Positions 37,910-50,898 are shown, counted from the stretch's first letter. The stretch: 64,000 nt of DNA from Micromussa lordhowensis (GCA_964020085.1 OZ026598.1:19824795-19888794), one strand, 5' to 3'. Made by a program: numbers and translations. The notes: a model not told the origin generated them from the sequence alone.

Positions 37910-40900
37910 TTATGTCACTTTCTTGGCTAGTAGATGAAGGGTCGCATTTGGAACCAAGCCACACTCTTGTAGAGTTACTGCAGGATCATCGTAAACTCTG
38001 TTGGGAAAAGATGTTTTGATGTCATAGAGAGGTGCATCTGAAGGCCTGCCGAAAATACAAAACAAAAACAAAGTATAATTGTGTTACTCAAATTAGACGC
38101 TTCCGTAAATCTGGAACAAAAAAGTGTTTTGCATGTAAGCCTTCCTTAAGTTGTACGTTTCTAGTATCATTTTAGTGTTAACAACATTCCGAAATTTCTT
38201 TAGTTGTTTTTTATGCCACTTCTACCTAAGGAATAAATCCATCGAATTGAGGTGGCGGGAACGAAGTTGCACGAAAAACAACTGATGTTGAACTAATGAA
38301 CAAGACAAATGGTACTCTTAACATACCTTGCAGCATCAATGTGACTCCTTACATCACGTATACAGTCTGTAAACTTCATCTTCAAGATGTATGTCTACAG
38401 CGAAAAGAAGTGTCAGGTTGTAAGTTCAAGTAATATCAGTGTTCCCTTAACACACGTTCAATTCTCAAGCCGGCCTTACCATTTCTCCAGTCTCTGATTT
38501 GATTCTCAGTGTGGAAACTTGAGTTGTACCCGATTGTGGTCTTGGCCCATCTGTGCTCCTATGAAGCAACGTTTGATACAATTAAAGGTTACATATTCAG
38601 CTGTGTAATCTTCAAGTCTTCAGAGGTAGAGAAATCATGTGTATTTTACCTTGATTTTATCTCTTGGAGCACAGGAGTATCCAGCACTTTGACATCTGAA
38701 TGACCCTCCCCACCCTGTGGAAATCGAGAAACGAAACAGTTACAACAGATACAACATAGCTGTAAAGAAGTTGTTGTTGTTGTGTTTGTTTTCCTCCAAC
38801 GCTTACAGTGCGACTACTCCAACCAAGGTTAACAAAATTTTTCCAGCAAATTAACTTTGTAATCAAGCTGTACATCTCAAAGGCAACAAATTTGTGGTCA
38901 TGTTGGATAATTTGTTAGAAAACTATTGTTAACCTCCACGATTTTCATTCGTTAAATTTGTAGAAAATTTTGTCGGGTGGCCTTGGTTAGAGTACTCTCA
39001 CTGTTACATTTGCGAATGACGAAGGAGTTTTTCCCGAAATGTCTGACAACACACGCATAAACACTTTTTTGTCAACTTAATCGAATGCAATACAACGTAG
39101 CTGTGTTGACTTTAGCCAAATTTGGGTCAGCAACCTAATCAAACCAAAAGCTTTAAGCTTGACAAACAATCATATGGATTTATCCTATTGCGTCACAAAG
39201 GGTTATCTTGAGACATCGAACCTAAATTTTTCAAGTTTATTATTCATCGAAACCTTCGTCATATGAACCATCATTGGTTCGTTTTTTGGGTCAGCAACCT
39301 AATCAAACCAAAAGCTTTAAGCTTGACAAACAATCATATGGATTTATCCTATTGCGTCACAAAGGGTTATCTTGAGACATCGAACCTAAATTTTTCAAGT
39401 TTATTATTCATCGAAACCTTCGTCATATGAACCATCATTGGTTCGTTTTTGCCAACAATCACTGATTCCATTTTTGTGTTTTTCTACCTCGCTAAACTAT
39501 CTCATTCAAAATGATTTTTCAAGTCGCCAAAATGACATAATATACCATGGCACGTAAAAAAACAAAACAATGACAACCAAACTAAACAGCACCCACAATT
39601 CATTCCAAACAAAATGTTTCAAGTTAAAAGAAAAGAAGATTGTTCTACCACATAATTAAAAAGTTAATACGTAATTGCCCATGCGTTGTTTTTCAAGAAA
39701 GAAAAGTAAATTCCTGTATTTAGTATATAATTGTGTAAGTAAATTCCTGTATTTAATATATATTTTTTTGAGCCGCTGAAACAATGAGAACAGTTATTCA
39801 GTTAAGAGATCGCAAGCACTTTATTAACCAGCCAGCGACTTAGTAATAGTCAATTGTCCACTTCAAGCGAGGCTGGCAATGATATTTGCCGTGACAGAAA
39901 GATCAGTAGCAGAAGGAACTTGAATCTTGAATAAAGATAACGATAAAGACGATATGTCGGCAAGTTTGCAGTGTGAACATCCTCACATAATGACTTAATA
40001 GCAACATAACAGCATGAACTTAACGACAAGGAAAAAAAACCGTTATTTTCCTTACGCCTTTCTGTCGATATTCGCATTACCGACATAAGCGAGGCGTTAT
40101 GTCATTACTTCCTTATGTTGCTAGTTTAAACTAGGCCTTACAAACCTTGATAACATTTGCTACTCCTGATCTGACATCAATTATTTTACCATCTTTAATA
40201 ACAGACTGGGGAAGGCGAGACAAAAATTGATCGACAGACTGTTGCTTTTGTCCTACAAGAGAAAAAAAAAACAAAAACCAAACATTGTAGTAAGGCTGCC
40301 TGTTACGAAATAGCAGGGGAAAATAACAATAACATTGAATTAAACATAAAGTACAACTTTTTTTCGTTATATTTAAAGCTTACTGACCGAAATTGTGCAT
40401 AATAGACATTTCGAGTGGCAAAATTTGGTGAAAACGGTTTTTCACCAAATTTTGCCATCCTCTAAAGGCTGTTTTACCAAGTCTGCGAGGAACGATGCCA
40501 CTGAAAAGGAAAACCCAACAGCAACCCAACTTTACCACCCAAATTTCTAAGATTTAGATTTGGTCAAATCAGGTCGTTGACATACAGTATCGAGATTTCC
40601 AAACCTAATCAAAGTACAAACTATTTGTCGAGTGGCCTGTTCATCACCGCGAATACACAAGATGTAACGACCTCATGGACAAAACAAACCTGGAGTGTGA
40701 CTTTCCACTTTGTGGTTTTCAACATCCTCTTCAGTCACCAGTGACTGCCCAGTACCAGGAAACAACAACGCTGTTCGTCTGTCTTCAAACACGACATCTC
40801 TTTTGTCTTGAACCTATGTTGTGAGAAAACGGTTTAAATATGCCATGATCTATTATGACGTATTCTACGAAACTTGTTCCAAAGATTAATTTGGGAAAAC

Positions 40901-43900
40901 ACTTGAGTGAATTTTGTGACCATCAGTGTTTTTTAGGGAGCTATTTTATCGACATTCTAGTATTTGGCTGCGTGTTTCATTTATAGAAAGATACATGTCT
41001 AAACGAGGAAAGCCTAAGAATCAATGGACCAGCCAGCCCACTTAACTTTGTCTCGTTAACTACTTTCTTGTCAGAGGAAATGAATAAATTGTAATGTTAG
41101 TGCGTGTATCACGGCGATCTGTTCTCACATGGGGTTATAGACTCCTTTACGGATTATCCGTATGGCCTATAATTATATTTCTTACAAGTGAATGTACGAA
41201 ATTTCATATATTTCAAAGATTTCTTGTATCTTCACCATCTACGGGTACATTACGAACTAACAATGTGACCAGCTCCCAGTTGGCTTGATAGCTCAGTTGG
41301 TAGAGCACTGCACCGGCATCACAGAGGTCATGGGTTCGAATCCCGTTCAGGCCTGAATTCTTTCAGGCTTTAACTTCACAGCTGCTTAAGTTGTGCATAT
41401 AACTGCGATCATCAATCACGTCTTCATAATTCTATTTCTTGTTGGCCATTAAAATGTAATAAATAAATTTAAAGGGTTACAATTGTATAATGCCTGCACC
41501 TCAAATGGAACACCGTCAGGATACCTAGCCTGCAATTCACCAGGAAAGAATCCATCCATTAAGTCTTGCATACATTGCTGCAGAAAATCAGGAATACAGG
41601 TATTAGAAATCTATGATTAACTCTATAGTCCTAAACAAAGGTTCCACATAATGTTCAAGTCCATAATTATTTATGTCTTCCAATCATTAGCAAGTAGAGT
41701 TTAAAGAGAGCACATGTATGACGTTGTTGCAGAGCATAACTCTTTAAACTCCTCCGTTGGAAACACATGTTTTGGTTGTGTGTAGTACATGTATAAACGA
41801 GGCAAGTCTAAGAATCAATGGACTAGCCAGCCCACTCTACTTTGTCTCGTTAACTACTTTCTTGTCAGAGGAAATTTATAAATTGTAATGTTAGTGTGTG
41901 TATCACGGTGATCTGTTTTCATATCGGGTTATAGACTCCTTTACGGATTATCCGTGTGGCTTATACTTCTATTCCGTCTGCCATTAAAATTGTAATCGCA
42001 TCGATGCATGACGTGGCGTGTGTATCAGTTTGCGTGCGCAGTAAGGATGCGCAGAAACAATTAGCGCGAACGTCCATCTAATACACCATTCACACCAACT
42101 AAACAAGTTTAACAAAATCAGCTATAGGTTTTTCCAATTTGTCAATTACACTTTGTAGTCATTTAAAGAAGATAAATTCCAAACCACCTTGCTAAGATAT
42201 TTTATTCAAACATGTTTTTACCTGGTTAAATTGTAGGTATGAGCAACTAATTTTTAACGTTGTTTAGTTAGACCACATGTTTACAGTCAAACTAAGTAAA
42301 GCGTACCCCTCAAGATTGCATTAATAAACTGATTATTTGAAACTTGAACCCGCTGGTCGTTTCAAGAATGCAATAATGAATTGATTATTCGAATATTGAA
42401 CTCGCTCGTTCGATCCAAGAATACGGCTAACGGGTTCTGTTTTCGAAAAATCAATTCAAACCTACTACACTGTAGTCTTTTCTAGAATGCAATAGTGAAT
42501 TGATTTTTTGAAAAAACTAAAACTTTAAAAGAATGTGTAATTTTTAATTTTGGAAAACGATGACGTCACATGAAAACATGTGGTGATGCACGCTGCAAGC
42601 AGAGCCTTTCCTTACTGTGCTTTATGCTTCACAACTGCATTCTTACTGCACAAGATTAAAGAGGCTCTCCTCACATGCAACATTCAAATCGTGTTATCAA
42701 ACATTGCCTTCGGACCAGAGTCAAGAAATAACAAAAACAACAACAAGAAGTAAACCGTTTCAGTATTAAAGAAAATACATTGTTCATTGACAATACAATC
42801 GATGCTAATCAATGAGATACTTGATGATATCATATCCAGTAAACACACGTGAGATAATTGTAAAGTAGCCAGCCACTAACCTGAGTAACTGGATCAGAAT
42901 ATGGCCTGAAGGGACCACCAAACATCAAAATACCATTAGAATACAAAGACAACGGCACAGAATCACGAACCTGCAAACACGGATTAATTGTAATTAACTG
43001 TATACAGTCGTTATCAGTAATATATGATTTGCGTTTGTAGCCGATATAACGCGCGCTCTGATTGGCTAATGCTAGGGCATTATTCTCCCATATACCCACG
43101 GGCCGATTACGGGCCCGCAAAAACCAAGCAAAAAGCCATACAATAAGCTAATTATTAACCTCGAACGTTCGGTCTTTACGGGAAAATCTCAAACCTCGGC
43201 CTTGCCGTAACTTGTTCGAGAATGCCTGTGAGATTAGCCAGTTCCAGGCAGTCGGTCAGTGGGAAGTCTAGAACAGGCTCTCTCCGAATCTCTTTACGGT
43301 GGCCAATTCACATTATCAACCCAGTTGATAGCCTGCGTAGCTTGGCGGTTACCAATTCGAGCGAGTTAAAACGAGCGTCGAAGCAGCGAGGAACGTAGCG
43401 CACGCAGGCTACCCAGTTGATAAAACCAAATTATCTTGTAATACTCCCGCAGCACCACAGTTTCTTTAGAAATTTGCCCCCTTTTTTCAGAAGCGTTTGT
43501 TTAGATTTGAATTTCAATTCTCACGGTTTTATTGTTGCCATCGTTAGTTTAAGGTTACCATATACCTTTAGATCACCTTAAGAGGTGTCTCGCGTCCAAG
43601 GGATATAGCGCGTTCTTAGCAAATACCAAAAAGAAAAATCGGGGGTCACCGAGCTCGTTTAATAGAAAAGGAGCACTTATTCCGCTATCGAGCTTAGTGT
43701 GAGGGAAATCTCTTAGGTTTTGTACGCGCACGCGCTCAAGTGCGCGCGCTAATGACGCGAAAATCGTGCGCAGTAGGGATACGCAATGCAATTTAAATTA
43801 ACGTTAAGGTGCCAGGAGTAGGCAATACTGCCGATACACCAAATCCCCCTGGGTTACTATATATACGCAATGCAATACTAACGAATTACCTTACCGGTGA

Positions 43901-46900
43901 CCCCCGATTTTTCTTTTTGGTATTTGCTAAGAACAGTCTAATAAAGAACATATTTGAAGAATAAAAACAGTTTGATAGTAGAACATGATTTTTTTTTTGC
44001 AAAATAGTTCGATACTGGGTGTATTTTGGCCAAGGCGAGGACTTCACGGAACTGTTCGAAAAAGTGCAATATTCCCGCAACCAGGCAATCAAAAACGGCT
44101 TAAATGAAGTAATACTACTTATGCGAACAAAACAAGCTTTACTTTCTAAATAAAATGTTGTGGCTTTCAAGTAATCAAGGCTTAATTCTGTATGAAGATG
44201 AATCGAATTTTTAACGCGTAACCAGTAAAAATACCCCATTTTAAGAGCTTGCTGACGCGTAAACAAGCACGGTGACCCCATTTTTTTATTGCATTTTTTA
44301 ATGGTCATATCATGAATGTTAACTATGCTAAGTTTCAAACAATGTTTGAAAGTAGAACAATTTCAAGGGAATTACCTTAAATGACTAAATCTTAAGGTTA
44401 GTTCCACACACACATAATATAATTAACAATTATTTTGTTTAGTATACATGTCGGTAATCATACGGATTTTAGTTTGCACAAGTGAGTTTTTTAAAAAGCT
44501 GAAATTGCACGAGCCGCTTTGGCCGCTTCGTTAATAATACATACATGAAAAATTCGCGCAGAAAAATTGCCGGAAGATGTTTCTTGAAGCCAATTTTTTC
44601 GCATTCGAGAAAACTTTTTTCAGAGTTCCCGCACAAAATTTTTGTCACTGCTTTACATGATATCATTGGCCTACAAAATTTGTCATTGTCTTTCTGTCAA
44701 TCATTAAAATGTGTAATTTGCACTGGTGTTACACCTTTTGCACCGGTGTTACACTTTTTGCACTGGTATTACACTTGAACTGCACCGCTCTCAGCCAATC
44801 AGAATCAAGTAATTTTTTCATGTGTATTATGACGAACGTAATACCTGCATGTATTGTACATACATGTGTGTATGTAACAATAATTTATTAATTAATTCAG
44901 CTTGCAAGTTTTCCACGTACCTTAAGTCTGGCGCCATCTTTCGTCCGTGACACTTCACTACAGCCCTCCCCTGCCAGAATGTTAAGTTCTCTGATGTTCT
45001 TAAGTACCACATCAAAGTCCATTTGAAATTCATATGCCGCAGTACCAACCACTGAAGAATCTAGAAGTATCAAAGGGTAAAAAGTAAAAAAAAAAATACA
45101 TTACCAAAATGAATTATCAGTAGATGACCGCTACTAACAGCTTTATACATGTATGGCAAAATGGCATCATATCAGGATAAAAAAAATTAAAGGGGCAGGA
45201 ATGTCAATCTTTTCTTGTGTAGTATTATGTAACTCTCAACACAACGTTGATATGTACATTGTAGAAACTGATAAAGCAGCTATTCAGTAGCCAAGACTGA
45301 CAAGACTGAGAATTTTTACTAACTGCAGATATGACAAAGTAACCTATCTGTTTTACTTGGATTCCAAACTTGTTGCTGTCTGCTTAAAGAGCTGGGAACC
45401 GAAGATGGTGTTTCTTCTAAAGCATCGTAATCAGAATTGGCATCATCATCTCCAACCCAGACCATGCCATAATCAGCTAAAAAGTCCTGGTGAGGGGACA
45501 ATAAATGGTGGACCATACATGAAGAACAATTTAAAATAAAAGCGACAAAGTTACTAATAGATGTACTTTCAGTTGGTGAAAAACCAATTATTGGTCAGGA
45601 TCTCTGAGGATCTTACAACTAAAGATCTTTACGTAACTACTAAGCTAAAAGATCATCATTCTTAAAAATAACCTTCGGTTGGCTCTTTTAACATCTTTGA
45701 AAGATCTTTGCCAAGATCCTTAAACAAAAGATCTTCAAGTGCAAAGATCTTTTATTACGCACCCTCCAAGACCATCAAAGATCATGGCAGGATCTTTCAG
45801 GATCCTTGATGATCCTCTAGTACATGTAGAGAAAGATTCTCAACAGGCCTAGAGTAAACTAGAGGCTAGCTAGACAACAACAACTGTAAAGCAATTTATA
45901 CGTGTATATACCTACAGCATATACATGCAATACCGTATTCAATTTCATGCAGGTTGCATCATGTTGAGAAGAGGATTCTAAAACCTAAAAGTTTTACAGT
46001 GGATCATTTTCACTTTTATATAATTATGTACATGTATGCATGTACATTTGTATGTAGGAATACTATCATGGCAATTAACATTGGCAAATAAGGGCATTGT
46101 ATATGAGTATGCTACATGTAATTTGTTGAGAGTCATCGTGAACAAATAACATGTTTTATTACTAAATTTTAATACATTTGTTCAATGGTGTTCTGTACCT
46201 CCATCTGAAACACTTGTGTCTGAAGTCTTTTGCATTTTTTCTCTAACTCTGTTATTGTGCCAGAGTTATATCCTGAAAGACAAAAGAACAGAAATTAACA
46301 GCAGAGGTATGAAGGCAGTAGAGTACAAGAACAGGTTCTGATAAACATTGACGCCTGATAGGCTGAGAGATACATGTATAAGGAGGGAGAACAGTTCAGG
46401 GTACCGTAGTTTTAATTTGAAATGTATCCTTACTGGCTAACACCGATTTCAATCAAATATAAAATGGTAATGCTAAAGACCCTTTGCATAAAAGGTGCCT
46501 TATTTTGAATAAGAATACTTTATACATCCTAAGCCTCGTACTGATGTTTCAAGACAAGGGATTTTTCACATGAATGTGAGGCTTAAGGATGTATAAGTAT
46601 TGTTATTAAAATTTCAGTGCCATTTATTCAGAGTCTATTGAGCTAAGAAATATAACTATTAATATTAATTTCATAAATAAATAAATGAATAAATAAATAC
46701 ATGTAGATAAATACAAGTTTGTGTTCTTACCTCTTGCTTTCTCCAACAATTTTGCTTTCTCTTCCAGTATGCGGATCTTCTTATCCTACAATTTATTATT
46801 AATATAAAATAATGTAATATTGATAAACATGAGGCAGATCAACTAACATGAACATGAAAGTACTGAAGATGTTGTCAAATACTGTATATCAATTAATACA

Positions 46901-49900
46901 TTATACTCAACTTAAAGTACGATACATACAGTACAAGTGCTTGCAATTACATTGTATTTCCAGCCTACAGCTAAACAAATCTAACAAAATTGGAGTTCAC
47001 ATAATATTGCCAAAAGAAACATTAACCCATGTTTTATTGAAAATTGCACACAACCAAGTCCATAAACATCAAAACAGGATAATTTATTGAATTTTGTTCA
47101 AGAAATATAATCAAACACTTTCCATGTTTCTATTAAGTTATAGAAACACATGTGGAAAATTGGAAGAATGAGAAATGCTGTGGGAACATGGTTGACTCGC
47201 AAGTGAGTGCTTCCACTGACGACATTTTCAACTTATGGAAAAAGTGATAATAATTAAACAGAGAGGGTGAATTCTTATACATGTAAGAAGCGGGAAAAAG
47301 AGAAAAATAGTTCTTTAATAAGTCTCAAGATCATACACTTCTCATTTCTTCTTGGTCTCAAGCGCACAAGCATGGTTACAACTTAAAACCATACATGTAA
47401 ATCAAAGACCATTCACACCTGGCTGTAGTTTAATATTTACCTTTAACACAAATCTACATGTATGATTTACATCATTAAAAATTGAATATAAGCCTTACTG
47501 ATGGTTAACAATATTTTACAATGATATTATTAATTATCACAAAAAAGTAGTATTTATCAATTGGCAAAATACATGTATATGTAGCTAATATGATATCATA
47601 ATTTTATAATTTGTGTACTGACAGTAGGGGGCTTGCGGCTTCGCATGTCATGCTCGCTCACTCACAATGCTCACTTGTGTTGCATTCTTCTTCGCGTTAT
47701 TCCTTGCGGAATTTTGACAAAAGAGAGACTGCTCGCAGCCTAATTTAACTCTAAATTAAAATGTTAATGATAGTCTGGCATCAAAGGTATGCAATGAGAG
47801 CAGAGGACTAATATAATTATAAATTATTACAGACCTTCAGATTGGAGTACAACATGGATGTGTACAACATCAAGTATGAGAACGACATTTCAGCTGAATT
47901 CTTAATACTGTATGCTTTTGACTATCATGATTCACATGAATTTCATACAGATACTGTACAAATACATGTACAGTAATGTCCTACGGTGTGTTAAACTGGT
48001 CAGTGGCAGAGAAGAGCAAGTGCTATATAATACGTTCTTATAATAAAGAAAACGACTTCAGAAATATTTGACTGTGTCTTTGGCAGTTTATTTATTATAA
48101 TTTTTTTTTCAATATTTAACATATTACTTTGCCGTATTGTACATTGTATAATTTTTTCAAATTTATAGATGTTTCATTTCACACAAAATATAGCACTTGA
48201 CATAATTAACTAGGGAACCCTAATAAATCATTAACAGATTATTACCTTGTCAAGTAGCTGTGCTTGGGCATTTTTCAGCAGCTGTTCAACTTGAGCTAGC
48301 CGTGACATCATACTACCAAGAAGATCACGATCTGACGGCACTATAAATAAAACATCAGCCATTTGTAAGTTTAACAAAACATGACCAATAGACCTGCATC
48401 TAAAATATCAATAAGTATCATTAATAGTTCATGTTGCGACACTAGGAGATAGAAAATAATATATTCATTTGTATCCTAGGTTAACATGTATTAATTACTA
48501 ATCTATTTATTATAAGCTTAATTTAGTCTATGTGCTTTTAATGAGTTTCATACCAACTTCAAACATAACAATTGTACGTGTACAATAATAATACTTGAGA
48601 CTCTTTGTTAATCTTCTGGGGACAATAGCAACTTTAATTTGAAATACTGTAATAATTCTAGGTCTTACATGTAGAATTCAATGTGTTGCACATGTAAATG
48701 GTAGGAAAAAGGCTTTTTAGACCATCATTTTATTTAGCCAAGTACATATTACATGTAGATACATTGTAACTGATGAGACTTACCTGTTGATGAACTAGAG
48801 GACTTTGGTAACTTGGACAATCCATCTTTTTTGGATAAAGCAGCAGTTATCTCATCTGAAAACCATCATAAAATATAATTTTTCACATTGTTATTGCAAG
48901 ATAGTTGTGAGCCGGTATGTAGATTTGTTGGTATGCAGGTTACATAATTATGCTACTCAGCAAACAATTAAGGAGTTTGTTCATTAGAAGTTGTCACTTG
49001 ACTGCATCTCCATTTTTGATCACTTCATTATTGAAATTTTGTTTTATTACTTAAGTGCATGTACATTTGTTATAAAAATTATTTAATAACTATCCTAGGA
49101 CCGCTTATGGTTGTTGCAATAAACAAGATTCCCCTTCCTATATGACCGGTGTTTTCTTACTTGTACAAAGTTAGAAATTATATTAATTTGTTTTCGTTTC
49201 ACCGCAGAGTGATTGGACAGCAAAATATTATATCCACATGAGTGACTCATGATCATCCTCTATCATCTTTTGAGGTCAGCTATAATGATCAGGGGAGTCT
49301 GGATGAAACTTGGGGATGCTAAGTGCAGGGGATCATGGGAAGGAAGAAGAATAACATGAATCTCCATTTCACACAAAGCTACATGTACTTGGCACTGTGA
49401 CTTATCCCTTTCTGTTTTTATTGAAAAGTTTCTTTCATCTTTTTGTCCTTTGCAATTGACTTAGTATTTTGTTTATCATCTTGGACCTCATTTGTTTACA
49501 TATATATATGTACATCCAGTCACAGGCAGTCCAAGTTCCAGCTGTGAAATGATCATCTTGCATCTTGTTCAGAAACGGTTATGATGAAAATACAAGAGTT
49601 TGTATGGGAATATTTATGATTGCTCTTAGGAAGTTAAAATACTATCAAGTTCTCAATAAAAAGTATTTCACTTTTAATTACTACTACAGTGTAACACTTG
49701 CTATCATGACTGTTTACTTTACTGAAACAAGGCCATTTTAGCAAGTTATGACTTCCTAGGCTTCCTACCCCAAGGAGGTTGTAAATATTCCCATACAAAC
49801 TCTTATATTTTTTTGCCATGACTGTTATTATGCAAGATGATCATCTCCCAGCTGGAGTTTGGGTACCTGTGATCCAATACATGTATATGTATCTTATGCG

Positions 49901-50630
49901 CTTTTTTGACAGTTCATGATCATATACTCTAGTCCATGTTTTAATACCCAGTCCAATTATGTAATGCTTAATCTGCACTTCATATCCAAATCCATGCTTT
50001 ATATCAAGTCCGTAGTCCCTAGTCCACGTGTTATACCTCAGTCTGTGGTTCATACCCAGTCCGCAGTCCAGTCCTTTTTTTATACTGACCACATTTTTTT
50101 TTATCCTGTGTAAGTCTTCTTTTTACATATTGTTATTTTGACTTCTTTTATTACCTGCATTATGGGGTGTATTCCTAAATGGAACTTGTGCCTGCCTGAA
50201 AAGAGTGTTTGGATAAATAAATAAGCTTTGTTACTTGATTTGATTATTAACCACCTTCTGGGACATTATTGTTGGATCATACGAAAAAGAGTGGTAGTAT
50301 TGATCCATCAACGTATAAGTGATGGAAAGACTTGGAAACTGTTGCCAGCCAGTGTTGTGTATTTTACTTGGCTTGTTTGGGACCGAGAAAATTAATTTGT
50401 CTGACATCTGAAAACGTGAAATAGGTGTGGATACTTTCTGCTTGAAGGCAACAAAAGGAAGTTCGCCAGCTATGATCTAACCAATCGTAACCTGAGATCA
50501 CATATTTAATAGCCTTAGCGAAAAAAGCGAAACAAAGTCCAGAAGTTCGCGTTCTTTTGTTTACCAGTGGTTACCTAGGATCCAGCGGAGTCCTTTTCCC
50601 TTTCTTTAAGCTGGAGATCGGGGAACTCAT
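37910..50630 (-). CDS. UBXN11: UBX domain-containing protein 11 (Socius)
   Basis: A SEP- and UBX-domain protein; mammalian UBXN11 links Rnd GTPase and G-alpha signalling, and UBX proteins in general bind p97. Sixteen exons: 50630-50575, 50195-50155, 48855-48784, 48340-48246, 46785-46731, 46272-46199, 45486-45357, 45060-44921, 42970-42881, 41577-41500, 40813-40690, 40252-40146, 38714-38650, 38558-38480, 38394-38327, 38045-37910. All are GT-AG and all phases agree, giving 469 aa. It starts MSSPISSLKKGKRTPL, much like the mammalian N-terminus. A coiled coil (exons 4-6, SRLAQVEQLLKNAQAQLLDK) leads to FLADYGMVWVG and MDFDVVLKNIRELNILAGEG. The SEP domain (about 222-290) has LYSNGILMFGGPFRPYSDP and QDLMDGFFPGELQARYPDGV. 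The UBX fold (about 390-469) runs from STLRIKSETGEM to LVPNATLHLLAKKV. The proline-rich tail of the human protein is absent. AATAAA (minus) lies at 37,825-37,820. Confidence 0.93.
39121..39450. repeat. Tandem duplication, unit 164 bp, two identical copies
   Basis: GGGTCAGCAACCTAATCAAA starts at 39,124 and again at 39,288. Both copies run through CATATGGATTTATCCTATTG to CATCATTGGTTCGTTTTT with no difference that I can see. A recent event, in UBXN11 intron 12. Confidence 0.9.
40421..40462. repeat. Short perfect hairpin
   Basis: GGCAAAATTTGGTGAAAA and TTTTCACCAAATTTTGCC are exact inverted copies around CGGT. In UBXN11 intron 11. Confidence 0.7.
40985..41185. repeat. Direct repeat left of UBXN11 exon 10
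   Basis: It starts ACATGTCTAAACGAGGAAAG and runs through CTAAGAATCAATGGAC.AGCC and GGTTATAGACTCCTTTACGG to ATTATCCGTATGGC. The same ~190 bp occur at 41,785-41,975 in the same orientation with roughly 10% changes. Confidence 0.8.
41282..41440 (+). mobile_element. tRNA-derived SINE, family 2, copy C (tRNA-like 41282-41353)
   Basis: The head GGCTTGATAGCTCAGTTGGT...GGTTCGAATCCCGTTCAGGCC has the same layout and the same C33 as the copies at 26.9 and 27.2 kb, with GGC at the anticodon place. The tail CAGGCTTTAACTTCACAGC, TGCTTAAGTTG and ACTGCGATCATC aligns with their non-tRNA tail. The last acceptor pairs are imperfect. In UBXN11 intron 10, antisense. Confidence 0.75.
41785..41975. repeat. Direct repeat right of UBXN11 exon 10
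   Basis: Partner of 40,985-41,185, about 0.8 kb away. UBXN11 exon 10 and the SINE copy C lie between the two. Confidence 0.8.
42295..42515. repeat. Dispersed repeat with ~50-bp subrepeats, copy 2
   Basis: AAGTAAAGCGTACCCCTCAAGA, then TTGAACCCGCTGGTCGTTTC and GCAATAATGAATTGATTATT. It matches 30,225-30,450 in order and spacing. In UBXN11 intron 9 region. Confidence 0.7.
43329..43411. mobile_element. MITE with TAGCCTGCGTAGC ends, 83 bp
   Basis: The ends TAGCCTGCG and CGCAGGCTA are bordered by an exact 9-bp target duplication CCCAGTTGA. The short GC-rich interior has no coding capacity. Same family as 7,049-7,206. Confidence 0.85.
43612..43934. repeat. 40-bp perfect inverted repeat with 243-bp spacer
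   Basis: GTTCTTAGCAAATACCAAAA... (43,612-43,651) is exactly inverted at 43,895-43,934. The spacer is non-coding and includes a GC-rich TGTACGCGCACGCGC stretch. In UBXN11 intron 8. Confidence 0.85.
46508..46603. repeat. Foldback element, about 23-bp arms
   Basis: ATACTTTATACATCCTAAGC and GCTTAAGGATGTATAAGTAT pair with two mismatches around a ~45-bp loop. In UBXN11 intron 5. Confidence 0.6.
49538..49855. mobile_element. MITE with CCAGCTG ends
   Basis: The outer ends CCAGCTGTGAAATGATCATC and GATGATCATCTCCCAGCTGG are inverted. Inner arms TTTGTATGGGAATATTTA and TAAATATTCCCATACAAA also pair. Between exons 2 and 3 of UBXN11. Confidence 0.7.
49900..50095. repeat. Degenerate short tandem repeat (CCCAGTCC-type)
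   Basis: Variants of ATACCCAGTCC, CAAGTCCGTAGTCC and CTCAGTCTGTGGTTCATACC recur about every 20-30 bases. Just before UBXN11 exon 2 on the minus strand (intron 2). Confidence 0.45.
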
Positions 50631-50898
50631 TTTTCTTTAGCCTCCTACGATGTTGTCGACATTTTTGGCCGTTTTTGACTGCGATCAACAATCAACATTT
50701 TCTGTGCTCCTTCGGACTACCGAAAATTCCAAAATGTCCGCCATGTCGTTGTGACAGACAGTGTAGTTACCAGGCTCTCTCGATCGGGGCCTCGAGGCTT
50801 GTAAACATGTTGGCGGAGTTTGCAGTTTTTACCGGCGTAAAAAGACGGCAAGAAAAACACGTACTACATCGAAAACTGCCGGTGTAAAGGGACCAATA
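50631..50898. promoter_or_regulatory. Bidirectional promoter, UBXN11 and ankyrin gene
   Basis: 268 bp between divergent start codons, GC-richer than the surroundings and TATA-less. On the minus strand ATGGCGGACATTTTGG (about 50,718-50,733) fits the same YY1-like motif found over the PUS7 start; it would begin an upstream frame that ends soon after. Confidence 0.55.
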
